A stretch of 6,044 nt of DNA from the NCBI GenBank assembly GCA_025928215.1, contig JAICJW010000283.1, positions 1-6,044 on the forward strand. The letters are read 5' to 3'. This document shows positions 1-6,020 of the stretch, piece after piece (within the stretch, counting starts at the first letter, position 1; each line of letters begins with the position of its first letter). This stretch comes from Chloroflexia bacterium. GTDB lineage: Bacteria > Chloroflexota > Chloroflexia > Thermomicrobiales > JALYUS01. Under the pieces are notes generated by a model. The model saw only the letters and a program-made list of their open reading frames with translations, did no database searches and was not told the DNA's origin. Made by a program: the position numbers and the translations under genes.

Positions 1-774
1 ATGTTCGAGAGCGAGACGGTGCTCTGGTGGTACGTCGCGCTGCGCGAGTACGTGCTGGACTGGCTGCATCTGACCGATGCGATGCCGCGCGCCGTCCTGA
101 CGATGCTCGATGCCGGATGCGGCACCGGCGGGATGCTCGAACGGCTGACGCCGTATGGCACCGCCGTCGGCATAGACCTCGCGCTTCACGCCGTCCGCAT
201 CGCGCGCGGGCGGCGTGGGTGCGCGGTGCTGCAAGGCTCGCTCATCGCCTTACCCTTTGCCGATGAAACCTTCGACGCGGCGGTCTCGCTCGATGTGATT
301 TCGGACGCGGGGGTAGAGATCGAAGCCGCCGCGCTCGATGAACTCTTCCGTGTCCTCCGGCCTGGCGGGCGGCTCCTGCTCAATCTCCCTGCCTTTACCT
401 CGCTGGCGGGCGAACACGATGTCGCGGTGCGGACGGCGCGGCGCTACACGACGAAGCAGGCGCGTGCGCTCGTTGAGGCGCACGGCTTTTCGGTCGAACG
501 CTGCTCGTACTGGAATATGGCGCTCACGCCCGCCGTCTGGCTCGTGCGGCGATTCTCGCGTCGCAAGCCCCTCGACGCCGCGACAGCGCACTCCGATATC
601 ACGCCGCCCGCCGCGCCGCTCAACCGCACACTCCTCGGGGTCACGCGGCTCGAACGACGGCTGCTGCGCCGCGTGCCACGCCTGCCCTTTGGCTCATCGC
701 TGCTCATCCTCGCGCGCAAAGCGCGCGCGGAAGCGCACTCCCCTCTGACCGAAGGTCGCCTCGCCGCTGACTGA
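1..774 (+). CDS. Class I SAM-dependent methyltransferase (Methyltransf_11 type), possibly 5'-truncated
   Basis: A Rossmann-fold methyltransferase that would transfer a methyl group from S-adenosylmethionine to an unknown acceptor, plausibly a sugar or lipid-linked glycan given the neighbours. Motif I, the SAM-binding loop, is LDAGCGTGG at residues 36-44. The acidic residue ending strand 2 is D59 (GIDL). FDAAVSLDV (91-99) is the motif IV region, and the VLRPGG loop is at 118-123. The EHD...RRYT block (138-150) and the C-terminal LPFGSSLLILARK are typical of a family often found in polysaccharide clusters. Relatives usually carry a 'HWWY' element some way into the protein. Here the equivalent LWWY is at residues 8-11, so the Met at base 1 may be internal and the gene may begin outside the window. 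The stop is TGA at 772-774. The gene converges on the four-gene unit downstream. The fold is secure; the substrate is unknown. Confidence 0.88.
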   Translation: MFESETVLWWYVALREYVLDWLHLTDAMPRAVLTMLDAGCGTGGMLERLTPYGTAVGIDLALHAVRIARGRRGCAVLQGSLIALPFADETFDAAVSLDVISDAGVEIEAAALDELFRVLRPGGRLLLNLPAFTSLAGEHDVAVRTARRYTTKQARALVEAHGFSVERCSYWNMALTPAVWLVRRFSRRKPLDAATAHSDITPPAAPLNRTLLGVTRLERRLLRRVPRLPFGSSLLILARKARAEAHSPLTEGRLAAD

Positions 775-795
775 AGTGAAGAATGCAACATAGCG

Positions 796-860
796 AGCAC
801 AGAGGAAGATTATCTGTTTCTCTTCTCCGTGCCCTCGGTGATCGCCGCGATCTCTGTGCT
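796..860. repeat. Degenerate 9-base-period repeat with inverted partner in convergent intergenic gap
   Basis: The 100 bases between the converging genes hold four consecutive 9-base units: ctccgtgcc (825-833), ctcggtgat (834-842), cgccgcgat (843-851) and ctctgtgct (852-860). They share a CTCnGTG-like core that is weakest in the third unit. The last unit has an exact reverse complement, agcacagag, at 796-804, giving a 9-bp inverted repeat with a 47-base loop. No T-tract follows either arm, so this is not a canonical Rho-independent terminator. It could still form a long-loop hairpin in transcripts from either side. The role is unknown. Confidence 0.45.
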
Positions 861-874
861 ACTCCCCGTTCCTG

Positions 875-1321
875 TCAACTTTTGTAGAGGACGAGGATGA
901 TGCCGCTACAGATTGCGCCGATGCCGAGCCAGCGACTGGCGGGCACCGGCTCTTTGAGGAAGACGAGTGCCCAGATCGTCGTCAGGATATACCCCATCGC
1001 CAGCAGGGGATAGGCGATGGAGAGATGGACGCGGGAAAGCACCGCCAGCCAGAAGAGCGACCCGCCGAAGAGCAGCACGAAGCCCACGAGCACCTGCCAT
1101 TGGAGGAAGGCGCGCAGCAACGTACCGGGCGCGAGGGTGATCGTGCCGATGCGGTTGACGCCCGCTTTGAGGAGCACTTCGCCGAACGTCGAGAGGACGA
1201 TGGCGATGATCAGCAGGAGAAATGCCGTCCCGCTCATACTCGTGCCACCGCTGCACCCGCGCAACTGCCGAAACCGCCCCGAAATCGTGCCAACGCGCTG
1301 TTCCTCCGTCTCCACTGCCAT
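875..1321 (-). CDS. Small four-helix EamA/SMR-family membrane transporter (ArnE-like flippase subunit type)
   Basis: A small integral membrane protein with four hydrophobic segments at about residues 31-50, 72-95, 99-121 and 128-146, which is the SMR/half-EamA topology. The SIAYPLLAMGYILTTIWALVFLKEP block in helix 3 and the RWLGIGAICSGIILV helix 4 are characteristic. E48 lies in helix 1 (FGEVLLKAG), where SMR proteins carry their essential glutamate. Small EamA proteins beside GT2 genes often flip undecaprenyl-phosphate-linked sugars; that role is inferred here. The start chosen is ATG at 1321, one base after the aminotransferase stop, because GAGGG at 1331-1327 sits 5 bases upstream. This gives 148 residues with an odd polar 28-residue N-terminal tail. 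The alternative ATG at 1237 gives 120 residues, closer to the usual family length, but only a weak GGTGG lies upstream. It is the last gene of the unit. Confidence 0.8.
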   Translation of the reverse strand: MAVETEEQRVGTISGRFRQLRGCSGGTSMSGTAFLLLIIAIVLSTFGEVLLKAGVNRIGTITLAPGTLLRAFLQWQVLVGFVLLFGGSLFWLAVLSRVHLSIAYPLLAMGYILTTIWALVFLKEPVPASRWLGIGAICSGIILVLYKS

Positions 1322-1322
1322 G

Positions 1323-2447
1323 CTAGCCCTCGAATGCGCGGACGGCGTCCGCGACATAGGCAACGTCCTCGGTCGTTAGTTCCGGGTAGAGCGGCAGTGA
1401 GAGTTCCTCGCGTGCCTGCCGCTCCGCAACCGGGTATGCGCCCACGCCGAGACCGAGCGACGCGAACGCCGGTTGCAGATGCAGCGCCGCCGGGTAATGG
1501 ACCGCCGTGCCGATGCCGCGCTCCTTGAGATACGCCGCCAGCGCATCGCGGTGCGGGTGACGCACGGCGAAGAGATGCCAGACATGCCCCTCTGGTGCCG
1601 CGCCGTGCCGCTCTTCCGGCAGTTCGACGCTGCTCCCCGCAAGCAGTTCATCGTACCGATGGGCGAGGCGGCGGCGCGCGCTATTCCATGCATCGAGGTG
1701 CGCCAGTTTGACGCGCAGCACCGCCGCCTGCATTTCGTCAAGGCGGCTGTTGACGCCCTGAATGACGTGCTCGTACTTGCCGCGTTGCCCGCCATTGCGA
1801 AGCATCCGCACCTTTTCGGCGAGGGCGGCATCGTTGGTCGTCACCGCGCCGCCATCGCCCGCCGCGCCGAGGTTCTTGCTCGGATAGAACGAGAATCCGG
1901 CGATGGCGCCGATGCTGCCAACCCGCTTGCCGTCGTACAGTGCGCCGTGGGCCTGGGCGGCATCCTCAACGACCGGGATGCCATGCCGCGCCGCGATTGC
2001 CATGATCGCGCCGAGATCGGCGGCCTGCCCGTAGAGATGCACCGGCATGATCGCCTTCGTACGCGGCGTGATCGCCTGTTCGAGCAGCGTCGCGTCCATG
2101 TTCGCGGTGCCCGGCTCGATGTCCACAAACACAGGTGTCGCGCCATTCATTGTAATCGCGAAGGCGCCGAAGGCCGCCGTCATCGGCACGGTGATCACCT
2201 CGTCGCCCGGCCCAACATCGAGCGCTTTGAGGGCAAGCATCAGTGCGTCGGTGCCATTGCCGACGCCAACCGCATGCGCGACGCCGCAATAGGCCGCGAA
2301 CTCCCGCTCGAATGCCTCGACCTCCGCGCCGAGGATGAACCAGCCACTATCGAGGACGCGATGCACGGCGGCGTCCGTCTCGTCCTTGATCGTCGCGTAT
2401 TGTGCGGCGGCGCTGGCGATGGGAATGGCGCGCAGAGTCGTATCCAT
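1323..2447 (-). CDS. DegT/DnrJ/EryC1/StrS PLP-dependent sugar aminotransferase
   Basis: A fold-type I PLP enzyme that converts a keto nucleotide sugar to an amino sugar, normally with glutamate or glutamine as amino donor, in the cytoplasm. It has 374 residues, the usual family length. Seen in the sequence: the phosphate-binding GNGTDAL (63-69), MPVHLYGQ (134-141), EDAAQAHG (161-168) with D162 expected to hold the pyridine nitrogen, and FSFYPSKNLGAAGDGGAV (185-202) with K191 as the Schiff-base lysine. The HLYGQ and YPSKNLG forms resemble the FdtB/QdtB/VioA branch, but the exact sugar cannot be read from sequence. The start is ATG at 2447, with AGAGGG (2459-2454) 6 bases upstream. An in-frame ATG at 2468 forms an ATGA overlap with the epimerase stop but has no clear ribosome site. 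It is followed immediately by the small transporter, and together with the epimerase it forms a sugar-modifying pair. Confidence 0.93.
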   Translation of the reverse strand: MDTTLRAIPIASAAAQYATIKDETDAAVHRVLDSGWFILGAEVEAFEREFAAYCGVAHAVGVGNGTDALMLALKALDVGPGDEVITVPMTAAFGAFAITMNGATPVFVDIEPGTANMDATLLEQAITPRTKAIMPVHLYGQAADLGAIMAIAARHGIPVVEDAAQAHGALYDGKRVGSIGAIAGFSFYPSKNLGAAGDGGAVTTNDAALAEKVRMLRNGGQRGKYEHVIQGVNSRLDEMQAAVLRVKLAHLDAWNSARRRLAHRYDELLAGSSVELPEERHGAAPEGHVWHLFAVRHPHRDALAAYLKERGIGTAVHYPAALHLQPAFASLGLGVGAYPVAERQAREELSLPLYPELTTEDVAYVADAVRAFEG

Positions 2448-2464
2448 ACGGGGCCCTCTTTCGC

Positions 2465-3451
2465 TCATGATCCGTGGGCGTGATGCCACGCGATCGTCTG
2501 TCGCAGGCCGTCGCGCAGATTCGTGCGCGGCAGCCAGTTCAGTGTCCGGCTGATTTTGCCATATTCGCAGTAGGTATCGCCAATCTCAATCCGCTTGCGC
2601 TGCGGTGGGTAGGGGATGTAATGGACATCCAGATCGTCAACCACCTCGCCGAGCGTCTCCACGAACTCACGCAGCGTGATCGGTGGGCTACCGAGATTGA
2701 AGGCTTCGCCAATCGCCGCGTCATTCTCGCCCGCGAGCAGCAGCGCCTCGACGACGTCATCCACGAAGTTGATGTCGCGCTTGAACTGCCCCTCGTCGTA
2801 GAGCGTGATCGGCTGACCGGCGAGCGCGCGGCCAATGAAGAAGGGGAACGCCCCCTGCGTCTGCCGGTCCGTCACCTGGCGCGGGCCGTAGCAGTTCGTC
2901 AACCGCAGCGAACAGGTGCGCATCCCGTAGACATCGTGATAGAGGAGATGGTAGTACTCGCCGGCCCACTTGTTGACGCCATTGACATCCACCGGCCGCA
3001 TCGGGTGGCGCTCGTCCACCGGCACGTATTGCGGTCGGCCGTACTGCTGGCGCGTGCCCGTAAAGACGACCCGGACATTCGGGTTCGCCGTCCGGCATGC
3101 TTCGAGCAGTGTCAGGGGGGCGCGAGTATTGTGTTCGAGGTCGGTGAAGGGGTCGCGCATGCTGTCTTCGTGGCTAATTTGCCCGGCGAGATTGAAGATC
3201 ACATCCTGCGTCGCGACGAGATTTTCCATCAGTTCGCGATCCCGCAGATCGCCGATAATCACCTCAACGTCGTCGCCGAGGCCGTCGAGATTCGCCCGGT
3301 TGCCGCCGTGGCCGGGGATCAACGCGTCCACGACCATCACCGTTGCGCCGAGGGCATGCAAACGGTGGACGAGGTTGCTGCCGACGAAACCCAGCCCGCC
3401 CGTGACCAGCGTCCGCATGCCCCGCCAATGCGCGCCCTCCGGCTCAGTCAT
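2465..3451 (-). CDS. Extended SDR NAD-dependent nucleotide-sugar epimerase/dehydratase, catalytic Tyr replaced by Asn
   Basis: An extended short-chain dehydrogenase/reductase of 328 residues with an N-terminal NAD(P) Rossmann domain: TGGLGFVG at 17-24 gives GxxGxxG, and D42 (VVDAL) would bind the adenosine ribose. NLAGQISHEDS lies at 87-97. The usual YxxxK active site reads NGVNK at 157-161: K161 is kept but the tyrosine is Asn, codon AAT at 2983-2981. The preceding TGTRQQYG (131-138) occupies the serine/threonine region. The C-terminal half (RLTNCYGPR at 183-191, RDINFVDDVVEALL at 225-238, the GD.Y.EYGKI end) is typical of GalE/dTDP-sugar relatives. I recall uncharacterised homologues with a similar 'VNGxNK', so the change may be subfamily-wide. 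The start at 3451 overlaps the glycosyltransferase by 8 bases. The alternative ATG at 3418 removes 11 residues and gives the canonical N-terminus; neither has a strong SD. The substrate is unknown. Confidence 0.9.
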   Translation of the reverse strand: MTEPEGAHWRGMRTLVTGGLGFVGSNLVHRLHALGATVMVVDALIPGHGGNRANLDGLGDDVEVIIGDLRDRELMENLVATQDVIFNLAGQISHEDSMRDPFTDLEHNTRAPLTLLEACRTANPNVRVVFTGTRQQYGRPQYVPVDERHPMRPVDVNGVNKWAGEYYHLLYHDVYGMRTCSLRLTNCYGPRQVTDRQTQGAFPFFIGRALAGQPITLYDEGQFKRDINFVDDVVEALLLAGENDAAIGEAFNLGSPPITLREFVETLGEVVDDLDVHYIPYPPQRKRIEIGDTYCEYGKISRTLNWLPRTNLRDGLRQTIAWHHAHGS

Positions 3452-4199
3452 CGGTCGCTTGCCCCAGCGATGTGGGAACCGCTCCCGGCTCTTTGAGGTG
3501 CGTGCGCTTCACGCGAAGCGTCCACCAGAGGCCGAGCAGTTGCATGCCGGTCTCCCCAATCCGCTTGAAATTGAAGAATTGCGAGCGGCCATAGATGCGA
3601 TGGAAGTGGTGGACCGGCACTTCAGCGAAGGTGTAGCCGAGGTCGGCGGCTTTCGCGACGAACTCAACGCAGATCGAGCCGCTGTACGAGGTGAGGTGGA
3701 CCTTCTCGAAGACGTGGCGGCGGATGAGACGGAAATCGCAGTCCACATCGCGAATCGGGAAGCGAAAAATCAGTTTCATCGCGTAGTGATAGAGGCGGCC
3801 AATGACGATGCGGATGAGCGGGTCGGAGCGGCTGATCTTGTAGCCGTTGACGATGTCCACCTCCGGCGTGAGCGCGGCGACGAGCAGGGGCAACTCCCGC
3901 ACATCGAATTGCGCGTCGCTGTCCGTGTAGAAAATCAGCTCCTTCGTCGCGCTGGCAAAGCCGACACGGAGCGCGCCCCCGTACCCGAGCGGTTCGCGAT
4001 GCTTCAGGACGCGGAGATGGGGAACCTGCCCATCGAGCGCGTCCAGCACCGCAACGGTATCGTCCGTGCTGCCGTTCTGCACGACGATAATCTCATAATC
4101 GTCGGTCAGCGACTGAAGTGTCTGCGCCGCCGACAAGACCATACTGGCAATCGTCCCACCATCGTTGTACGCCGGAAAAAAGACCGAAATCCCCGCCAT
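3444..4199 (-). CDS. Glycosyltransferase family 2, DPM1/DPG-synthase-like
   Basis: A GT-A fold inverting glycosyltransferase of 251 residues that takes an NDP-sugar and probably passes it to polyprenyl phosphate or a glycan. Seen: FFPAYNDGGTI at 7-17, VVQNGSTDDT at 39-48 for nucleotide binding, and the metal-binding DxD-type motif as YTDSDAQF at 91-98 (D93, D95). DVDCDFRLIRR at 151-161 and the VPVHHFHRIYGRSQFFNFKRI acceptor-side block (195-214) match the dolichol/polyprenyl-phosphate sugar synthase group. No clear multi-helix C-terminal membrane domain is present; only a short hydrophobic stretch around 217-228 could touch the membrane. The start is ATG at 4199, with GGGAGG (4209-4204) 4 bases upstream. 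An adjacent in-frame GTG at 4202 is less likely because it crowds that site. It is the first gene of the unit, its stop overlapping the epimerase start. The family is secure; donor and acceptor are not. Confidence 0.92.
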   Translation of the reverse strand: MAGISVFFPAYNDGGTIASMVLSAAQTLQSLTDDYEIIVVQNGSTDDTVAVLDALDGQVPHLRVLKHREPLGYGGALRVGFASATKELIFYTDSDAQFDVRELPLLVAALTPEVDIVNGYKISRSDPLIRIVIGRLYHYAMKLIFRFPIRDVDCDFRLIRRHVFEKVHLTSYSGSICVEFVAKAADLGYTFAEVPVHHFHRIYGRSQFFNFKRIGETGMQLLGLWWTLRVKRTHLKEPGAVPTSLGQATDD

Positions 4200-4222
4200 C
4201 ACCCCTCCCTACGTTGCCCGCG

Positions 4223-4252
4223 AGGATAGCAGAGGCGTACGGTTTGCCGCAA
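4223..4252 (-). promoter_or_regulatory. Putative promoter of the four-gene glycan unit
   Basis: On the minus strand TTGCGG (4252-4247) is followed after 18 bases by TATCCT (4228-4223), preceded by TGC as an extended -10. Initiation would fall near 4216 and leave a leader of about 17 bases with the strong GGGAGG ribosome site. Both hexamers are weak (3 of 6 and 4 of 6 to the sigma-70 consensus). A competing candidate is ATGACA (4295-4290) with TATTCT (4274-4269), whose 15-base spacer is short. Confidence 0.3.
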
Positions 4253-4288
4253 CGTTCGGTGACGCGAGAGAATATTTGGTTGCGCCGG

Positions 4289-4300
4289 ATGTCATGACAT
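4289..4300. promoter_or_regulatory. 12-base perfect palindrome, candidate operator of the divergent promoter region
   Basis: ATGTCATGACAT is its own reverse complement. It lies nearly midway between the two divergent start codons, about 90 bases from the GT2 ATG and 82 from the nuclease-fold gene ATG. Each strand of the palindrome also contains ATGACA, 5 of 6 to the sigma-70 -35 consensus. A dimeric repressor bound here could control both directions. No regulator gene is in the window, so the role is inferred from symmetry and position only. Confidence 0.35.
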
Positions 4301-4324
4301 GGCGACCGTGAACGCGTAGTAACA

Positions 4325-4354
4325 TTGCAGCGCGAGCAATCTGGTGCTCATAAC
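4325..4354 (+). promoter_or_regulatory. Putative promoter of the nuclease-fold gene
   Basis: TTGCAG (4325-4330) and CATAAC (4349-4354) are separated by 18 bases, each about 4 of 6 to the sigma-70 consensus, ending 27 bases before the ATG. A small inverted repeat, ATTGC (4324-4328) and GCAAT (4336-4340), overlaps the -35 and could be a regulator site. The weak alternative is ATGACA (4294-4299) with TAGTAA (4317-4322), spacer 17. Confidence 0.3.
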
Positions 4355-4381
4355 CTTCGGAGATAATCGGGAAGGATTGGT

Positions 4382-5524
4382 ATGGAAGGCAGTATTTTCA
4401 TTGTGCAGCCAGATAACTCGCTCGTGAAGGTAAACCGTACGCCGTACAATTCTGAGGCATTGCTTCAGGGTTTGCTATCGGATTACCCCGATTTGCTCGC
4501 GGGAGACCAGATGAATACGACAAATCCGCGCCGCTGGCTGCTCGTTTCACCGGAATTGAGTCTCACCGCTGAGGCGGATGGGACGGGCGGTTGGTGGATT
4601 GATCACTTGTTTCTCGATCAGGACGCGATACCAACGATTGTCGAAGTGAAGCGCAGTTCTGACTCTCGCATCCGCCGTGAAGTCGTCGGCCAGATGGTCG
4701 ATTACGCCGCGCATCTCGAAGTCTACTGGCCTGCCGAACGCATCCGTGCCTCTTTTGAGGAGCGATGCCGGGCGCAAGGCAACGACCCAAATCTTGAGGT
4801 GGGCGAGCTCGTTCAAGAGCAAGAGACCGACGTCGAAGCATTCTGGGCGCGCGTTGGCGAAAATCTTTCCATCGGCAAGATGCGTCTGCTTTTCGTGGCG
4901 GACGAGATGCCGACGCATTTGCTGCGCGTCGTCGAATTTCTCAACAAGTACATGTCGCCTGTAGAAGTGCTTGCCGTTGAGATTAAGCAGTTCGAGGGAA
5001 GCGATCTGAAGACGCTCGTTCCGCGTGTGCTCGGCCAAACGGTGCAAACACAGCAGAAGTCCACGGCAACAACTTCGTCAACGTCATCGAAACGCCACCA
5101 GAATGCTGAAACGTTCTTTGCAGAACTAGCCGAGGCGCGACCGCCTGATGAAGTTTCAGCAGTTGCGCGCTTCTATGAATGGGCAAAGGAGCATGGAATC
5201 GAGTGTAGATGGGGTACAAGTCAGGTCGGGAGCATGTCCCCCATCGTCACTCACAAGGGCGCTAAGCACTATTTCGGCTGGGTTTGGACGAACGGGAAGA
5301 TCTACGTGGATTTCCGTGATATGCGCCCCAATCCTCCCTTTTCTGATCTGGCGCTACGCCAAGAATTGCTGACACGGCTTGAGGCCATTAACGGCACTCC
5401 TCTGCCGCCAAATGCGGTTGATCGTCAACCATCCATCACTATATCCGCTATCGCGACCGAAGATGGACTGGCTCAATTTCTCGATATGTTCGCGTGGTAT
5501 GTTGATACGATTCGTTCGTCTTAG
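4382..5524 (+). CDS. Uncharacterised two-domain protein with N-terminal PD-(D/E)XK nuclease-like domain
   Basis: The 380-residue protein has two parts joined by a Ser/Thr/Gln-rich linker (about 221-240). The N-terminal part carries the residue set of the PD-(D/E)XK superfamily: a helix with E25 (SEALLQGLLSDYPDLL), D74 in WWIDHLF, E88-V-K90 in IVEVKRSS, and Q104...Y108 in VVGQMVDYAA. That spacing resembles the NucS/DUF91 style of nuclease domain. FLNKYMSPVEVLAVEIKQFEG and LVPRVLGQT (186-219) close this part. The C-terminal part (about 243-380) has FYEWAKEHGIECRWG and HYFGWVWTNGKIYVDF and no catalytic motif I recognise; it may bind nucleic acid or a partner. It is intracellular, with no signal peptide or membrane segment. 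The start is ATG at 4382, with AAGGA (4372-4376) 5 bases upstream. Base composition is visibly lower in GC than the glycan genes. A DNA-repair or defence role is possible but unproven. Confidence 0.85.
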   Translation: MEGSIFIVQPDNSLVKVNRTPYNSEALLQGLLSDYPDLLAGDQMNTTNPRRWLLVSPELSLTAEADGTGGWWIDHLFLDQDAIPTIVEVKRSSDSRIRREVVGQMVDYAAHLEVYWPAERIRASFEERCRAQGNDPNLEVGELVQEQETDVEAFWARVGENLSIGKMRLLFVADEMPTHLLRVVEFLNKYMSPVEVLAVEIKQFEGSDLKTLVPRVLGQTVQTQQKSTATTSSTSSKRHQNAETFFAELAEARPPDEVSAVARFYEWAKEHGIECRWGTSQVGSMSPIVTHKGAKHYFGWVWTNGKIYVDFRDMRPNPPFSDLALRQELLTRLEAINGTPLPPNAVDRQPSITISAIATEDGLAQFLDMFAWYVDTIRSS

Positions 5525-5628
5525 TCGTCAATCACTTCGAGCGTGATGTCACCATTCAGTTCGCCGTTGTCACGCAATGTATTTAGAACGGTGCGGATTC
5601 TTCTTCCGGTTCGATGCGGGTCAGCCAT
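5521..5628 (-). CDS. Possible 35-residue small protein or gene remnant overlapping the toxin 3' end
   Basis: In the frame offset from the PIN gene, an ATG at 5628-5626 opens 35 codons ending in TAA at 5523-5521. The first 15 codons overlap the toxin's last codons. The remaining 20 cover the whole gap to the nuclease-fold gene and read NTLRDNGELNGDITLEVIDD, an acidic, protein-like tail. Its stop shares two bases with the TAG of the convergent gene. No good SD precedes the ATG, and TTG at 5577 is an alternative start with none either. It could be a translationally coupled small gene, the 3' end of a decayed gene, or chance. I do not recognise the family. Confidence 0.3.
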   Translation of the reverse strand: MADPHRTGRRIRTVLNTLRDNGELNGDITLEVIDD

Positions 5629-6011
5629 GCCATTTCGTCAAAGCCGGTGTCCCAGGAATAGATTTCCGTCACTCCTCGCGAGCGCATGAAGACCCCATTC
5701 CAGGCATCAGGCAACGAAATATTCCGCGTCACATAGAGATCAAATGCCTGCTCGTAGAGCGGTTTGTTCGGTATCTGCACGCCACGCAGCATGACGATTG
5801 GCAGTATGAGTTCGCGTATCTCCGCCTTGGGCACTCTGTAGAAGCGTTGCAAGGTAAAGACCGTCTCAAAGATCACTGCTTGGGTGGTGATGACGCGTTC
5901 CTCGCCTCGCTCGATACGCTGCAACAAGGCCAAGGCTACCCTGGCCTTGCGTTCGTCGTCCCGTGTGAGATAGCGCAGCAGGATATTGGTATCAAGAAAG
6001 CGCAACGGCAT
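5583..6011 (-). CDS. VapC-like PIN-domain ribonuclease toxin
   Basis: A 142-residue PIN-domain protein, the usual size for a type II toxin that cleaves RNA with a metal-dependent acidic centre. The expected acidic residues are present: D7 in FLDTNILLRYL, E49 in AVIFETVFTL, D102 in SLPDAWNGVFMRSRG, and D121 with D125 in IYSWDTGFDEM. It therefore looks catalytically intact. The start chosen is ATG at 6011, giving the canonical M-P-L-R-F-L-D-T-N opening. An in-frame TTG at 6020 has better SD spacing (AAGGA at 6032-6028, 7 bases away) and would add three residues. A stop codon of another frame ends at 6021, with coding-like sequence before it, as expected for an antitoxin gene upstream. Activity would be held in check by that antitoxin, which usually also represses the operon. 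The domain is secure; the RNA target is unknown. Confidence 0.88.
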   Translation of the reverse strand: MPLRFLDTNILLRYLTRDDERKARVALALLQRIERGEERVITTQAVIFETVFTLQRFYRVPKAEIRELILPIVMLRGVQIPNKPLYEQAFDLYVTRNISLPDAWNGVFMRSRGVTEIYSWDTGFDEMAWLTRIEPEEESAPF

Positions 6012-6020
6012 AAACGGCAA

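Noticed and set aside
796..860. Rho-independent terminator for the converging genes
   Set aside because: The 9-bp arms are 47 bases apart and no T-run follows on either strand; a smaller ATCG-CCG-CGAT hairpin (841-851) is too weak.
1473..3496. Two plus-strand open frames (1473-2483 and 2474-3496) of about 340 codons each
   Set aside because: Both are antisense shadows of the aminotransferase and epimerase genes, rich in Arg, Ala and His with no recognisable fold.
2970..4229. A 419-codon open frame on the plus strand, longer than any accepted gene
   Set aside because: It lies antisense to the GT2 and epimerase genes, which have clear motifs throughout. Its translation is Arg/Ser-rich at first and has no domain; long antisense frames are common in GC-rich DNA.
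4547..5219. Several minus-strand open frames of 78-166 codons inside the nuclease-fold gene
   Set aside because: They have no ribosome site or domain and fully overlap a gene whose plus-strand product shows conserved nuclease-fold residues.
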